From assembly GCA_027079365.1 (NCBI GenBank), contig JALWVW010000385.1:1-32619 (forward strand): a stretch of DNA of 32,619 bases, read 5' to 3'. This stretch comes from Campylobacteraceae bacterium. Lineage in GTDB: Bacteria; Campylobacterota; Campylobacteria; Campylobacterales; Sulfurovaceae. Shown here in pieces: positions 10,592 through 19,159 of the stretch. Each line of letters opens with the position of its first letter. Positions within the stretch are counted from its first letter, which is position 1. The notes below the pieces were generated by a model. It was not told where the DNA came from. It ran no database searches and saw nothing but the letters and a program-made list of their open reading frames with translations. The position numbers and the translations under genes were made by a program.

Positions 10592-10992
10592 TGATAGTGG
10601 GTATTATCCCTCTGTTCTTTTTGGAACTGTTTGTCTCTATGAAAGTTGGCGATATGATAGGGTTTGTACCCAGTGTCTTATGGATACTGCTTACGATGAT
10701 TGCCGGTAGTACATTGCTGCGTCTTTCTCCTTATACCTTTATGGGAAATGTTATGTCTGTACAGATGGGAAAACTTGATCTGAAAAGTGCCAACAACGCC
10801 AGTATGTCCTATCTGCTTGGCTCAGTTTTCTTGATCATTCCGGGAGTGATTACCGACCTGTTGGCCATTTTACTACTTCTGTATACGCTCTATTTACGAT
10901 TGTCAGCTAAAATGAGACCGCAACAGCAAAACAGATTTAAAGAAACAAAAGGAGATAGTGATGTCATTGATGTCGAAATTATTGATGAGTAG
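10591..10992 (+). CDS. FxsA family membrane protein
   Basis: [44 protein letters not shown]...LLGSVFLIIPGVITDLLAILLLL fits the FxsA pattern (E-x(n)-VGD, GPGxxTD-like region). Confidence 0.82.
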   Translation: MIVGIIPLFFLELFVSMKVGDMIGFVPSVLWILLTMIAGSTLLRLSPYTFMGNVMSVQMGKLDLKSANNASMSYLLGSVFLIIPGVITDLLAILLLLYTLYLRLSAKMRPQQQNRFKETKGDSDVIDVEIIDE

Positions 10993-11788
10993 TGTTATGG
11001 CTACTTTAGCGCTTAGTGCAGGTACATTTAATATAGAGAAATTTGTTAAGAAAAATGTGGTAAAAAATCCTCAAGTAAAAGTAAAGAAAGTGGATACAGT
11101 CAGTACCAAAAAGATCCCGGGAGACAACAACTGGAATGCCTATTTGGTGATGGTCAACCTCTCGTTCAAAGGAAAAGATATCAAGGAGCCTATGACGATC
11201 TTTGTCGATGAAAAGAGCGGTTTGGCTACGATGAGTCTAATGAATGCAAACAATGGAAAAGACTATCAGCGTACGATTAAACCCAGTATGCCTGAAAGTT
11301 ATTACGATGAGACCCATTTGATAGCCGGAGACAAAAATGCCAAACACAAAATGGTGATCTTCTCTGATCCTCAGTGCCCCTTCTGCATCCAGTATGTTCC
11401 GGGTGTACTGAAAGACTTCAAAGGGGAAAAGGGTGATGTAGCACTCTATTACTATCATATGCCACTGTTGAGGCTACATCCGGTATCAGAGGTACTGACA
11501 AGAGCTATGGAAACACTCCAGAAAGAGGGAAAAATTGATCAGGCGATGAAGATATACGGACTGAAGATCGCAGCGGGAGAGAAGAATGAAGCCAAAATCC
11601 TTGCAGCACTTAAAAAACAGTTGGGTCTGGAGATAAGCAGAGAGACTATCGGTAAAAAAGAGATCAAAGAGGCGGTGAAAAAGGATATGGAGGCAGCCAC
11701 ACAGATGATGGTGCGTGGGACACCTACTGTCTATTTTGACGGTGAGTTTGATGAGAATAGAAACAAGTATAAACAATTCCTAAAATAA
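10961..11788 (+). CDS. Exported thiol:disulfide interchange protein (DsbA/DsbC-like thioredoxin fold)
   Basis: Signal-like N-terminus (MSKLLMSSVMATLALSAG), active site FSDPQCPFCIQY, cis-Pro loop VRGTPTVYFDG. RBS GGAG precedes ATG 10961. Confidence 0.86.
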   Translation: MSLMSKLLMSSVMATLALSAGTFNIEKFVKKNVVKNPQVKVKKVDTVSTKKIPGDNNWNAYLVMVNLSFKGKDIKEPMTIFVDEKSGLATMSLMNANNGKDYQRTIKPSMPESYYDETHLIAGDKNAKHKMVIFSDPQCPFCIQYVPGVLKDFKGEKGDVALYYYHMPLLRLHPVSEVLTRAMETLQKEGKIDQAMKIYGLKIAAGEKNEAKILAALKKQLGLEISRETIGKKEIKEAVKKDMEAATQMMVRGTPTVYFDGEFDENRNKYKQFLK

Positions 11789-11799
11789 GGGTATAAAGC

Positions 11800-12753
11800 G
11801 TGGAGAAAATAGTCATCGCAACACGTGCCAGTCAGCTGGCACTTTGGCAGGCATATCATATCAAAGAGCGGATAGAGAAGCAGTTCCCTGAGGTGGAAGT
11901 GGTACTGAATGAGATTACAAGTAGAGGAGACAAGATACTTGATCGCCCGCTTGCCCTGGTGGGAGGCAAGGGTCATTTTACCAAAGAGCTTGAGGACGAG
12001 ATGCTTTCTGGCAATGCGGACCTGGCAGTGCATTCTCTCAAGGATGTGCCTACCTATATCCCGGAGGGTCTGGAACTTTGTGCGATCACTGCGCGTCAGG
12101 ATCAGAGTGATCTGTTTCTCTCGCATACCTATAGCTCTTTGGAGGCATTGCCTCAGGGGGCAGTCATAGGTACGACAAGTCTCAGGAGAAGGATGCAACT
12201 GCTACAGAAGCGTCCTGATCTCAAAGTTAAAGATCTCAGGGGGAATGTAAATACCCGACTCAGAAAGCTCTCAGAGGGGCAGTATGATGCCATTGTGCTT
12301 GCCTATATCGGTCTTCAGAGATTGGATCTCATCAAAGATATCCCCTATACGCAAAAACTTGACTTTATGATTCCTCCTATGGGGCAGGCCTCGCTGGGTA
12401 TCGAGATCGTCTCTGCCAATGTGCGTGTCAGGGAGATAGCAATGAGTCTGAATGATACAGAGAGTCAACTTTGTGCCGATCTGGAAAGAGACTTTGTTGC
12501 CGCTATAGGTGCAGGTTGCTCTGCGCCTGTGGCTGTCCATGCCAGCATAGAAAAAGAGTTTGTGAAATTAGAAGCAATGTTGGGCTACCCGGATGGCACA
12601 CATGTCTTGCAGGAATCCCTAAGCGCAGATATGGAAGATGCTAAAACATTGGGTAGCAAACTGGCCAAAAGAATGATTGCAGATGGTGCTCTTACTCTGC
12701 TTTCCGAAGCAGAAAAGATTGCCTTCAAAGATGAAATGCCTGAAAGAATCTAA
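11800..12753 (+). CDS. hemC: Hydroxymethylbilane synthase (porphobilinogen deaminase)
   Basis: VIATRASQLALWQA, FTKELEDEMLSGNADLAVHSLKDVP and cofactor-binding AAIGAGCSAPVAVHA. GTG start. Confidence 0.97.
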   Translation: MEKIVIATRASQLALWQAYHIKERIEKQFPEVEVVLNEITSRGDKILDRPLALVGGKGHFTKELEDEMLSGNADLAVHSLKDVPTYIPEGLELCAITARQDQSDLFLSHTYSSLEALPQGAVIGTTSLRRRMQLLQKRPDLKVKDLRGNVNTRLRKLSEGQYDAIVLAYIGLQRLDLIKDIPYTQKLDFMIPPMGQASLGIEIVSANVRVREIAMSLNDTESQLCADLERDFVAAIGAGCSAPVAVHASIEKEFVKLEAMLGYPDGTHVLQESLSADMEDAKTLGSKLAKRMIADGALTLLSEAEKIAFKDEMPERI

Positions 12754-12770
12754 TTTTGACTTTTTTTTGC

Positions 12771-12776
12771 TAGAAT
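12771..12776 (+). promoter_or_regulatory. Candidate -10 box (TAGAAT) with upstream T-tract, before the histidine kinase gene
   Basis: TTTTTTTTGCTAGAAT, the T-rich extended -10 style seen in Campylobacterota, followed by RBS GGGGGA at 12791-12796. Confidence 0.5.
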
Positions 12777-12802
12777 AGCTGTAAAAATTGGGGGGATCGA
12801 CT

Positions 12803-15160
12803 TTGTTTAGCCACACAAGACAGCTATATCTATGGGTAGTATTGGTTATGACATGCGTTACTGCAGTGTTTGCAGACTCCCCTCTTCCTTTTACGGCGGA
12901 AGAGAAAGTATTTCTTCAGAAACACCCCGTGATATCGGTAGATAATGAGATGAACTACCCCCCTTACAACTTTAACAAGCAGGGCAAACCTGTAGGATTT
13001 TCCATAGACTACATGAACCTTTTGGCAAAAAAGATTGGCATCAAGATCAAGTATATCAGTGGCCACAGCTGGAGTGAATTTATGGAGATGACCAAAGAAG
13101 GAAAGCTTGATGTCATGCTCAATATCAGAAGAACACCGGAACGGGACACCTATCTGAGTTTCACAGAACCTTATGCGGCTACGCAAAAATCTATTTTCTC
13201 TAATGATCCTTTCTTAAATGATCTTTATATGCTGAAAGGCAAAACGGTTTGCGTGCCGAAAGATTTCTATATAGAATACTTTTTGGAGTCCTACTATCCG
13301 GATATCAGACTGATGAAAATGGAATCACTCTTGGGCTGCATCAAATCCGTAGCCAAGGGAAGCAGTGAGGCTACGATCGGGAGTCGAGCTATCATTCGCT
13401 ACCTTATGCTGGAAAACAATATCAGTGTTGCTTATGAAACTGGGATACCAGACAGGCGATTGACAGTGGGGCTGGCTATCGCTACCCCCAAAAAGATGCA
13501 GATACTCAGAAATATTATCCAAAAAGCTATGTATAGCGTAGAAGAGGATAAACTCTCTGTCCTGATGCATGGGTGGCTTGGAGAAAAGAATGCACGCAAA
13601 GTACTCTCTGCTAAAAGTATCGTAAAGCCTTTTAAAGACAAAAGAGTGGTCACCATGTGTAACAACCCAAATTGGGCACCTATAGAGTTTGCCAAAGGGG
13701 GAGATCTGAGTAATATTCAGGGTATTGCTATTGATACCCTGCGACTATTGGAGAAAAAATTAAATGTAGAATTTAAGACGGTGCCTACAGTGAGTTGGGT
13801 GCAGTCACAAGAGTACCTGCGTGAGGGGAAGTGTGAGATTCTTCCCGCAGCTATTGAGACGAACAAAAGAAAGGTATATGCCAATTTTACCACCCCTTAT
13901 TTGATATACAGGCTGGCTGTTATCACGAAAGATGATAAGCCTTTCGTGGAGGATCTCAGTGCCATCTCTGATAAAACAATCGCCAGAAAAAAAGGATCGG
14001 GACTAATCAGCAAACTCAAAAAGCGCTATCCGCAGATCGATATTTTGGAAACAAAGGACTATAGGGAATCACTAAAAAAGGTTGCTGACAGAGAAGCCTA
14101 TTGTACGATCGCCACGCTGCCTGTTGCCTCTTATTTTATCAACAAGTTTGCGCTACATAGTCTCTATATTGCCGGCTATATTGACATGAAGTATAGGCTC
14201 TCTATTGCGGTAAGCAAAAAAGACACAGCATTGCTGCAGGCACTGAATGCCGGATTGTCAGAGATCACTGAGTACCAGCATCGGGCTATTCACAATAAAT
14301 GGGTCAACAATAAACTGGTTGAATCCGCTAAGTACACTTATCTATGGTATCTGCTTTGGGCAATCCTGGTGATCTTTCTTCTGATTGTGTATCGCCACAA
14401 GATTCTTCAGGGAGCCAATGCGAACCTGCAGAAAGAGATCAGGGAAAAAGTAGAGGAAAATATCATCCAGCATCAATTTATCCAGGAGCAGGCAAAGTTG
14501 GCAGCCTTGGGGGAGATGATAGGTGTGATTGCCCATCAGTGGAGACAGCCACTGAATGCATTGGGGCTGAGCATCCAGAATTTAGAGTATAATTACAGAG
14601 ATGGATTGTTGGATCAGGCATTTATTGAAAACTATATAGATAAAAATATTAGAACGATTAAGTTTATGAGTCGCACCATTGATGACTTCAGGGACTTTTT
14701 CAAGGTGGACAAGATTAAAGAGGATTTTTCAGTCAAAGAGAGTATTGAAGCGACTTTTCAAATGCAGTCACTGTATCTGGAGAAGTATTATATTTCCTTT
14801 GCTGTTTCCGGTGATGATTTTAGGGTCAGGGGGCTTAAAAGTGAGTTTCAACAAGTGATTTTAAATCTTATCAGCAACGCCAAAGATGCCCTAATTGAGG
14901 GTCGAGAAGAGAAGAGAGAAATTAAAGTTCAACTCAAAGACGGGGCAGTGCATTTTGCAGATAATGGCGGAGGCATGACAGGAGAGACTATGAAAAAGGT
15001 ATTTGATTCCTATTTTACAACCAAGGAAGAGGGCTTGGGCATCGGACTCTATATGTCAAAGATTATTATAGAGGAGAAGATGGGTGGTAAGATACAGGTA
15101 TACTCTCAAGAAGGTCAAACGGTGATAGTATTGGATTTTAAAGAATATGAAACAGATTAA
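12803..15160 (+). CDS. Sensor histidine kinase with two periplasmic SBP_bac_3-like domains
   Basis: Signal/TM N-terminus. Tandem solute-binding-like regions: ISVDNEMNYPPYNFNKQGKPVGFSIDYMNLLAKK and VTMCNNPNWAPIEFAKGGDLSNIQGIAIDTLRLLEKK. TM YLWYLLWAILVIFLLIVY; H-box GVIAHQWRQPLNALGLSIQNLEYN; N-box VILNLISNAKDAL; G boxes FADNGGGMTGE and GLGIGLYMSKIIIEEKMGG. The likely start is TTG 12803 after GGGGGA. Confidence 0.93.
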   Translation: MFSHTRQLYLWVVLVMTCVTAVFADSPLPFTAEEKVFLQKHPVISVDNEMNYPPYNFNKQGKPVGFSIDYMNLLAKKIGIKIKYISGHSWSEFMEMTKEGKLDVMLNIRRTPERDTYLSFTEPYAATQKSIFSNDPFLNDLYMLKGKTVCVPKDFYIEYFLESYYPDIRLMKMESLLGCIKSVAKGSSEATIGSRAIIRYLMLENNISVAYETGIPDRRLTVGLAIATPKKMQILRNIIQKAMYSVEEDKLSVLMHGWLGEKNARKVLSAKSIVKPFKDKRVVTMCNNPNWAPIEFAKGGDLSNIQGIAIDTLRLLEKKLNVEFKTVPTVSWVQSQEYLREGKCEILPAAIETNKRKVYANFTTPYLIYRLAVITKDDKPFVEDLSAISDKTIARKKGSGLISKLKKRYPQIDILETKDYRESLKKVADREAYCTIATLPVASYFINKFALHSLYIAGYIDMKYRLSIAVSKKDTALLQALNAGLSEITEYQHRAIHNKWVNNKLVESAKYTYLWYLLWAILVIFLLIVYRHKILQGANANLQKEIREKVEENIIQHQFIQEQAKLAALGEMIGVIAHQWRQPLNALGLSIQNLEYNYRDGLLDQAFIENYIDKNIRTIKFMSRTIDDFRDFFKVDKIKEDFSVKESIEATFQMQSLYLEKYYISFAVSGDDFRVRGLKSEFQQVILNLISNAKDALIEGREEKREIKVQLKDGAVHFADNGGGMTGETMKKVFDSYFTTKEEGLGIGLYMSKIIIEEKMGGKIQVYSQEGQTVIVLDFKEYETD

Positions 15161-16409
15161 AATACTTTTTGTAGAAGATGATAGGAATATACGGGAGGAG
15201 CTTGTCTCTTTTCTTGGTCGATATGCCAAGGCAGGCCTGTATGCAGCAAAAGACGCCGAGGAGGGATTGAAGCTTTTCTATCAGCATCAACCTGATATTG
15301 TGATCTCGGATATCAAAATGCCTAAGATGTCAGGTATTGATATGGTAAAAAAGATCAAAGAGACTAATCCAGATCAGGCGATTATTTTTACGACTGCGCA
15401 CAGCGACAGTACATTTTTTCTGGAGGCGATCGAACTCCAAGTAGATGGCTATCTTCTGAAGCCTGTAGATCTAAGGCAACTGCGTCGTAAAATTAAAAAA
15501 ATCAGTGAAGATATGGTCTTACGCAGACGCTATGAATCGCAGAAAGAGATCATGAATGAAATAGCACATTTACAGGGAAGTATGCTGGCTGTTTTTGATA
15601 AAAGCCTTCAGCTATTGTTTCTTAATGATACGGCATTGACATTTTGGGGATTCAAGGATGTAGAAGAGGCTTTGGAGCAGAATAGTATGCTCGGTAGCAG
15701 AATGATAAAGGGTGGTGATTACTTCTATCCTTCTACTACAGAAGGCAGGGGATGGATTCAGGAGATACAGGATCTGGAACCGCACAAAAGAATCATTGCG
15801 CTGCGCTCTTTGGATGGGGAGTCTATACATGCCTATATGGTAGATATCACGCATGCAGAAGAGACAGGTCATACCATCATAGCACTTTCTGAGATCACAA
15901 AGATAGAAGAGGAGCGCGTCTCCTATCAGAAGCGTATGTATATTGATACACTTACGCGGGTATACAATCGCGCCATGTTTGACAAGCAGCTGGATATAGA
16001 AGTAAAAAAATCCCTCAAAGAGAGAAGTGAACTCAGTATGATCATGTTGGACATAGATCACTTTAAACAGGTAAATGATCAGTATGGACATATGGTGGGT
16101 GATGAGGTACTGATAGGACTTAGTGAACTGATAGGAAAGAGTGTGCGTTCCCATGATTTTTTTGCCAGATGGGGCGGTGAAGAGTTTGCACTGCTTCTGC
16201 CAAATACAGGACAGGAGGGTGCCGTCAAGCTGGCAGAAAGTTTGAGAAAAGAGATAGTTTCACATAAATTTTACGGAGATATCTTTGTGACCTGCAGTTT
16301 TGGCGTAGCCTCTGTTGAAGGAGAAGCGGATATGTGTCTCTTTCGAAAAGCAGACGAAGCGTTGTACAAAGCCAAGCTACAGGGGAGAAACAGGGTGGCA
16401 GCCTATTAG
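15147..16409 (+). CDS. Response regulator with REC, PAS-like and GGDEF domains (probable diguanylate cyclase)
   Basis: REC: ILFVEDDRNIREE, DIVISDIKMPKMSGIDM, IIFTTAHSD, YLLKPVD. GGDEF: DTLTRVYNRAMFDKQL, MIMLDIDHFKQVNDQYGHMVGDEVL, RSHDFFARWGGEEFALLLPNT. Overlaps the kinase gene by 14 bp. Confidence 0.95.
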   Translation: MKQIKILFVEDDRNIREELVSFLGRYAKAGLYAAKDAEEGLKLFYQHQPDIVISDIKMPKMSGIDMVKKIKETNPDQAIIFTTAHSDSTFFLEAIELQVDGYLLKPVDLRQLRRKIKKISEDMVLRRRYESQKEIMNEIAHLQGSMLAVFDKSLQLLFLNDTALTFWGFKDVEEALEQNSMLGSRMIKGGDYFYPSTTEGRGWIQEIQDLEPHKRIIALRSLDGESIHAYMVDITHAEETGHTIIALSEITKIEEERVSYQKRMYIDTLTRVYNRAMFDKQLDIEVKKSLKERSELSMIMLDIDHFKQVNDQYGHMVGDEVLIGLSELIGKSVRSHDFFARWGGEEFALLLPNTGQEGAVKLAESLRKEIVSHKFYGDIFVTCSFGVASVEGEADMCLFRKADEALYKAKLQGRNRVAAY

Positions 16410-16425
16410 TAGAAGGGGTTAGCTC

Positions 16426-17160
16426 CTAAGGGTTACGAACACTATGCGTGGCTATAAAAGATACAAACTGTTGTGCATGCCTGTCCCTTGTCTCAGAGAG
16501 AAGCTGCACTGCTTCCAGGGAAGAGAAACCCTTCTTTTTGAGGCGCATAAAGACTTTTTTTACTTCAGTGATGCTTTCTCTGTTCCCAAAATTTCTGCGC
16601 ATGCCTACCAGATTGAGTCCTCTGATGACAGCATGGGGATATCCTTCTGCCAGGCAATAAGGGGGAATATCACTGTGGATGGCAGAAACACCACCGATCA
16701 TGGCGCCTCTGCCGATGCTGCAGTGTTTGGCGAGACTTGCCTTGGCGCCGATGACGACCTTCTTCTCACAAGTGCTGTATTGATCCAGCAGGACACTGTT
16801 GGTAATGATACAGTCTGATCCGACCTCGACCCCGGAGCGTATCTCTACATACCCCATGATGTAGCAGCCAGAAGAGAGGTGTATGATTTGTTTATCATCA
16901 GGGTGGGTGCCGATTTTTGCGAATTCTCGTACCGTACATCCCTCTTCTATCATTACGGCTGTGGTGCCATTTCCGATCTCTACAAAGGCATAGAGGTGGG
17001 TCTGTTCTTCTAGAGTGATATTACCCTCAAGTGTTACATGTGGTTCCAATATGACACCGCTTTTCAGGACGACATCTTTTGAGATGCGACAGAAAGGGCC
17101 AATCTGCACATTGTCTGCGATCTTGGCACCTTCGGCGATCTGTGCGGTAGGGTGTATCAT
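16426..17160 (-). CDS. LpxA-like left-handed beta-helix acyltransferase homologue (catalytic HxxHD motif apparently absent)
   Basis: Hexapeptide repeats from MIHPTAQIAEGAKIADNVQIGPFCRISKDV, then an LpxA-type tail DIPPYCLAEGYPHAVIRGLNLVGMRRNFGNRESITEVKKVFMRL. ATGA overlap with the upstream gene. Confidence 0.85.
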   Translation of the reverse strand: MIHPTAQIAEGAKIADNVQIGPFCRISKDVVLKSGVILEPHVTLEGNITLEEQTHLYAFVEIGNGTTAVMIEEGCTVREFAKIGTHPDDKQIIHLSSGCYIMGYVEIRSGVEVGSDCIITNSVLLDQYSTCEKKVVIGAKASLAKHCSIGRGAMIGGVSAIHSDIPPYCLAEGYPHAVIRGLNLVGMRRNFGNRESITEVKKVFMRLKKKGFSSLEAVQLLSETRDRHAQQFVSFIATHSVRNP

Positions 17161-18056
17161 GACTGTGAAGCTACTTCCAGTGTAATGATACTATCTTCTA
17201 TGCTTGCCAGAGAACCTTTCTCTCCGGTCTTGACATAGAGGATAAATGCCTCCAGCTCTTTGAGCAGTGGTTCATCTTTTTTGATATGGCAGTCTCTGAC
17301 GACATAGGAGTTTTGCTTGCTGTAGCCGGAGTATTCTGTGAGGTTTTGTGTGATGAGATCGGCCTCCAGATAGACCTGTTTACAGGCTACTTCGATGACC
17401 CGTTTTTTGAAAGGCGTGAGCCAGTTGGTGAGAATATTGGCAATGATATTGTCCTCAAGCTCAAAATTGAGTACGGCATTGTCTTCGTGATGGTTGTGTA
17501 TCTTTCTGGATTTGAAGACTGCTTGGTTCTTGATGTTCTTATGGGTAATGAAACGCATCAGATCAATATCATGAACAGAGAGGTCAGTCAGGACACCTAC
17601 ATCGGCGATACGAGGGGGAAAGGGTCCTACTCTGCTGATGGAGATTGTGTAGATCTCTCTGCCTTCAAGCTCTTTTTGCAGTGCCTGCACGACAGGGTTG
17701 AAGCGTTCTACATGGCCTACGCAGCTCTTGACTCCTTTGTCTTTGGCAGCTTCGAGTATCACCCTGGCATCCTCTGCTGTGGCAGCAGCAGGCTTTTCGA
17801 TAAAGATATCAATTCCTCGCTCTATGCATGCCAGTGCCACCTCTTTGTGTAAAAAGGTAGGGATGGCGATGACTACAGCATCGGGCTTTGTATTTTCGAG
17901 CATAGAGGTGAGCTCAGTGAAGCAGGGTTCCTGGTAGCCCTCCAATGCCACAGTGTCGCAGAGCCCTACGATCGTGGCTTGTTCTTGCAGCTCTTTTAGG
18001 ATACGGTAGTGGTTTTTTCCCATGGCACCCAATCCGACGATGGCGATCTTCATCAT
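17157..18056 (-). CDS. Gfo/Idh/MocA family oxidoreductase, GnnA-like (UDP-GlcNAc 3-dehydrogenase candidate)
   Basis: KIAIVGLGAMGKNHYRIL (Rossmann), FIEKPAAATAEDARVIL (EKP motif), VGHVERFNP, DLSVHDIDLMRFI. The function is suggested by position between lpxA-like and gnnB-like/lpxB. Confidence 0.85.
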   Translation of the reverse strand: MMKIAIVGLGAMGKNHYRILKELQEQATIVGLCDTVALEGYQEPCFTELTSMLENTKPDAVVIAIPTFLHKEVALACIERGIDIFIEKPAAATAEDARVILEAAKDKGVKSCVGHVERFNPVVQALQKELEGREIYTISISRVGPFPPRIADVGVLTDLSVHDIDLMRFITHKNIKNQAVFKSRKIHNHHEDNAVLNFELEDNIIANILTNWLTPFKKRVIEVACKQVYLEADLITQNLTEYSGYSKQNSYVVRDCHIKKDEPLLKELEAFILYVKTGEKGSLASIEDSIITLEVASQS

Positions 18057-19159
18057 AGTTCCTCCTTGATAGCAGTGGTAATATAGTCCTGATCCTCAGG
18101 AGTGAGATAAGGGCTCATTGGTAGTGAGAGAATCTCTTCGCTAACCTTTTCTGAAACAGGGAAATCACCTTTGGCGTATCCAAGTGAGGCAAAAGCTTCC
18201 TGCAGATGCAGCGGCATAGGATAGTGTATGGCTACAGGTATGTCTCTCTTCTGAAGGTATGCGATCAGTGCCTCTCTGCGTGTGCTGCGTACAGAATACT
18301 GTGCATAGACAGAGCTGTTTCCTTCTGCTATGTGAGGCGTGACAAGTGTTGTCTCATCTAGAAGCTTGGTGTAGCGTGTCCCTATGTGGTCTCTGCGGGA
18401 AATTTCACTGTCAAAATGTGTGAGCTTGACACCAAGTACGGCTGCCTGTATGGTATCGAGCCGTCCATTGATACCAATCAATGCATGTTTGTAGCGTTCA
18501 TTTTGTCCATGGTTTAGCAGCATTCTGATCTTTGCAGCCAGCATATCATCAGAAGTAAAGAGTGCACCTCCGTCTCCATAGGCTCCCAGTGGCTTGGAAG
18601 GGAAGAAAGAGGTGCAGCCTATGGTGGAGAGGTTACAGGATTTTTTGCCCTTGTAGGTGGCTCCAAAGCTCTGGCAGCCATCCTCGATGACAGGCAGGGC
18701 ATATTTGGCAGCAATCGCATTGATCGCATCCATATCAGCACACTGCCCATAGAGAGAGACAGGGAGGATTGCTTTGGTTTTATCTGTAACAGCAGCTTCT
18801 ATCAGAGCAGGGTCGATATTGTATGTCTGTACATCGATATCCACAAAGACTGCTTTTGCGCCCAGCAGAGCAATCACCTCTGCGGTGGCAATGAAGGTAA
18901 AAGGGGTGGTGATCACCTCGTCCCCAGGGCCAATCTCCAGTGCCATCAGTGCCAGCAGTAGTGCATCGGTGCCACTGCTGCATCCGATCGCATGTGTCGC
19001 GCCGGTATAGGCTGCCAGATCAGCCTCAAGTGTCTGTAATACTGCTCCACCGATAAACTGTGTGGATGCCATCACTTCCAGTACGGCTGTGTCTAGCTCC
19101 CCTTTGTACTCCTGGTATTGGGCCTGGAGATCGATGAAATTGATCTGTCGTTTGCTCAT
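18053..19159 (-). CDS. DegT/DnrJ/EryC1/StrS aminotransferase, GnnB-like
   Basis: Start ATG 19159 (MSKRQINFIDLQAQYQEYKGELDTAVLEVMASTQFIGG). AIGCSSGTDALLLAL, PVIEDGCQSFGATYKGKKSC and PLP-lysine region CTSFFPSKPLGAYGDGGALF. Confidence 0.9.
   Translation of the reverse strand: MSKRQINFIDLQAQYQEYKGELDTAVLEVMASTQFIGGAVLQTLEADLAAYTGATHAIGCSSGTDALLLALMALEIGPGDEVITTPFTFIATAEVIALLGAKAVFVDIDVQTYNIDPALIEAAVTDKTKAILPVSLYGQCADMDAINAIAAKYALPVIEDGCQSFGATYKGKKSCNLSTIGCTSFFPSKPLGAYGDGGALFTSDDMLAAKIRMLLNHGQNERYKHALIGINGRLDTIQAAVLGVKLTHFDSEISRRDHIGTRYTKLLDETTLVTPHIAEGNSSVYAQYSVRSTRREALIAYLQKRDIPVAIHYPMPLHLQEAFASLGYAKGDFPVSEKVSEEILSLPMSPYLTPEDQDYITTAIKEEL

Noticed and set aside
15612-16154. 180-aa minus-strand ORF opposite the GGDEF regulator
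   Set aside because: Shadow ORF; the plus strand encodes unambiguous REC and GGDEF motifs.
17286-17852. 188-aa plus-strand ORF opposite the Gfo/Idh gene
   Set aside because: Antisense to the GnnA-like frame, which carries clear family motifs; no domain in the plus-strand translation.
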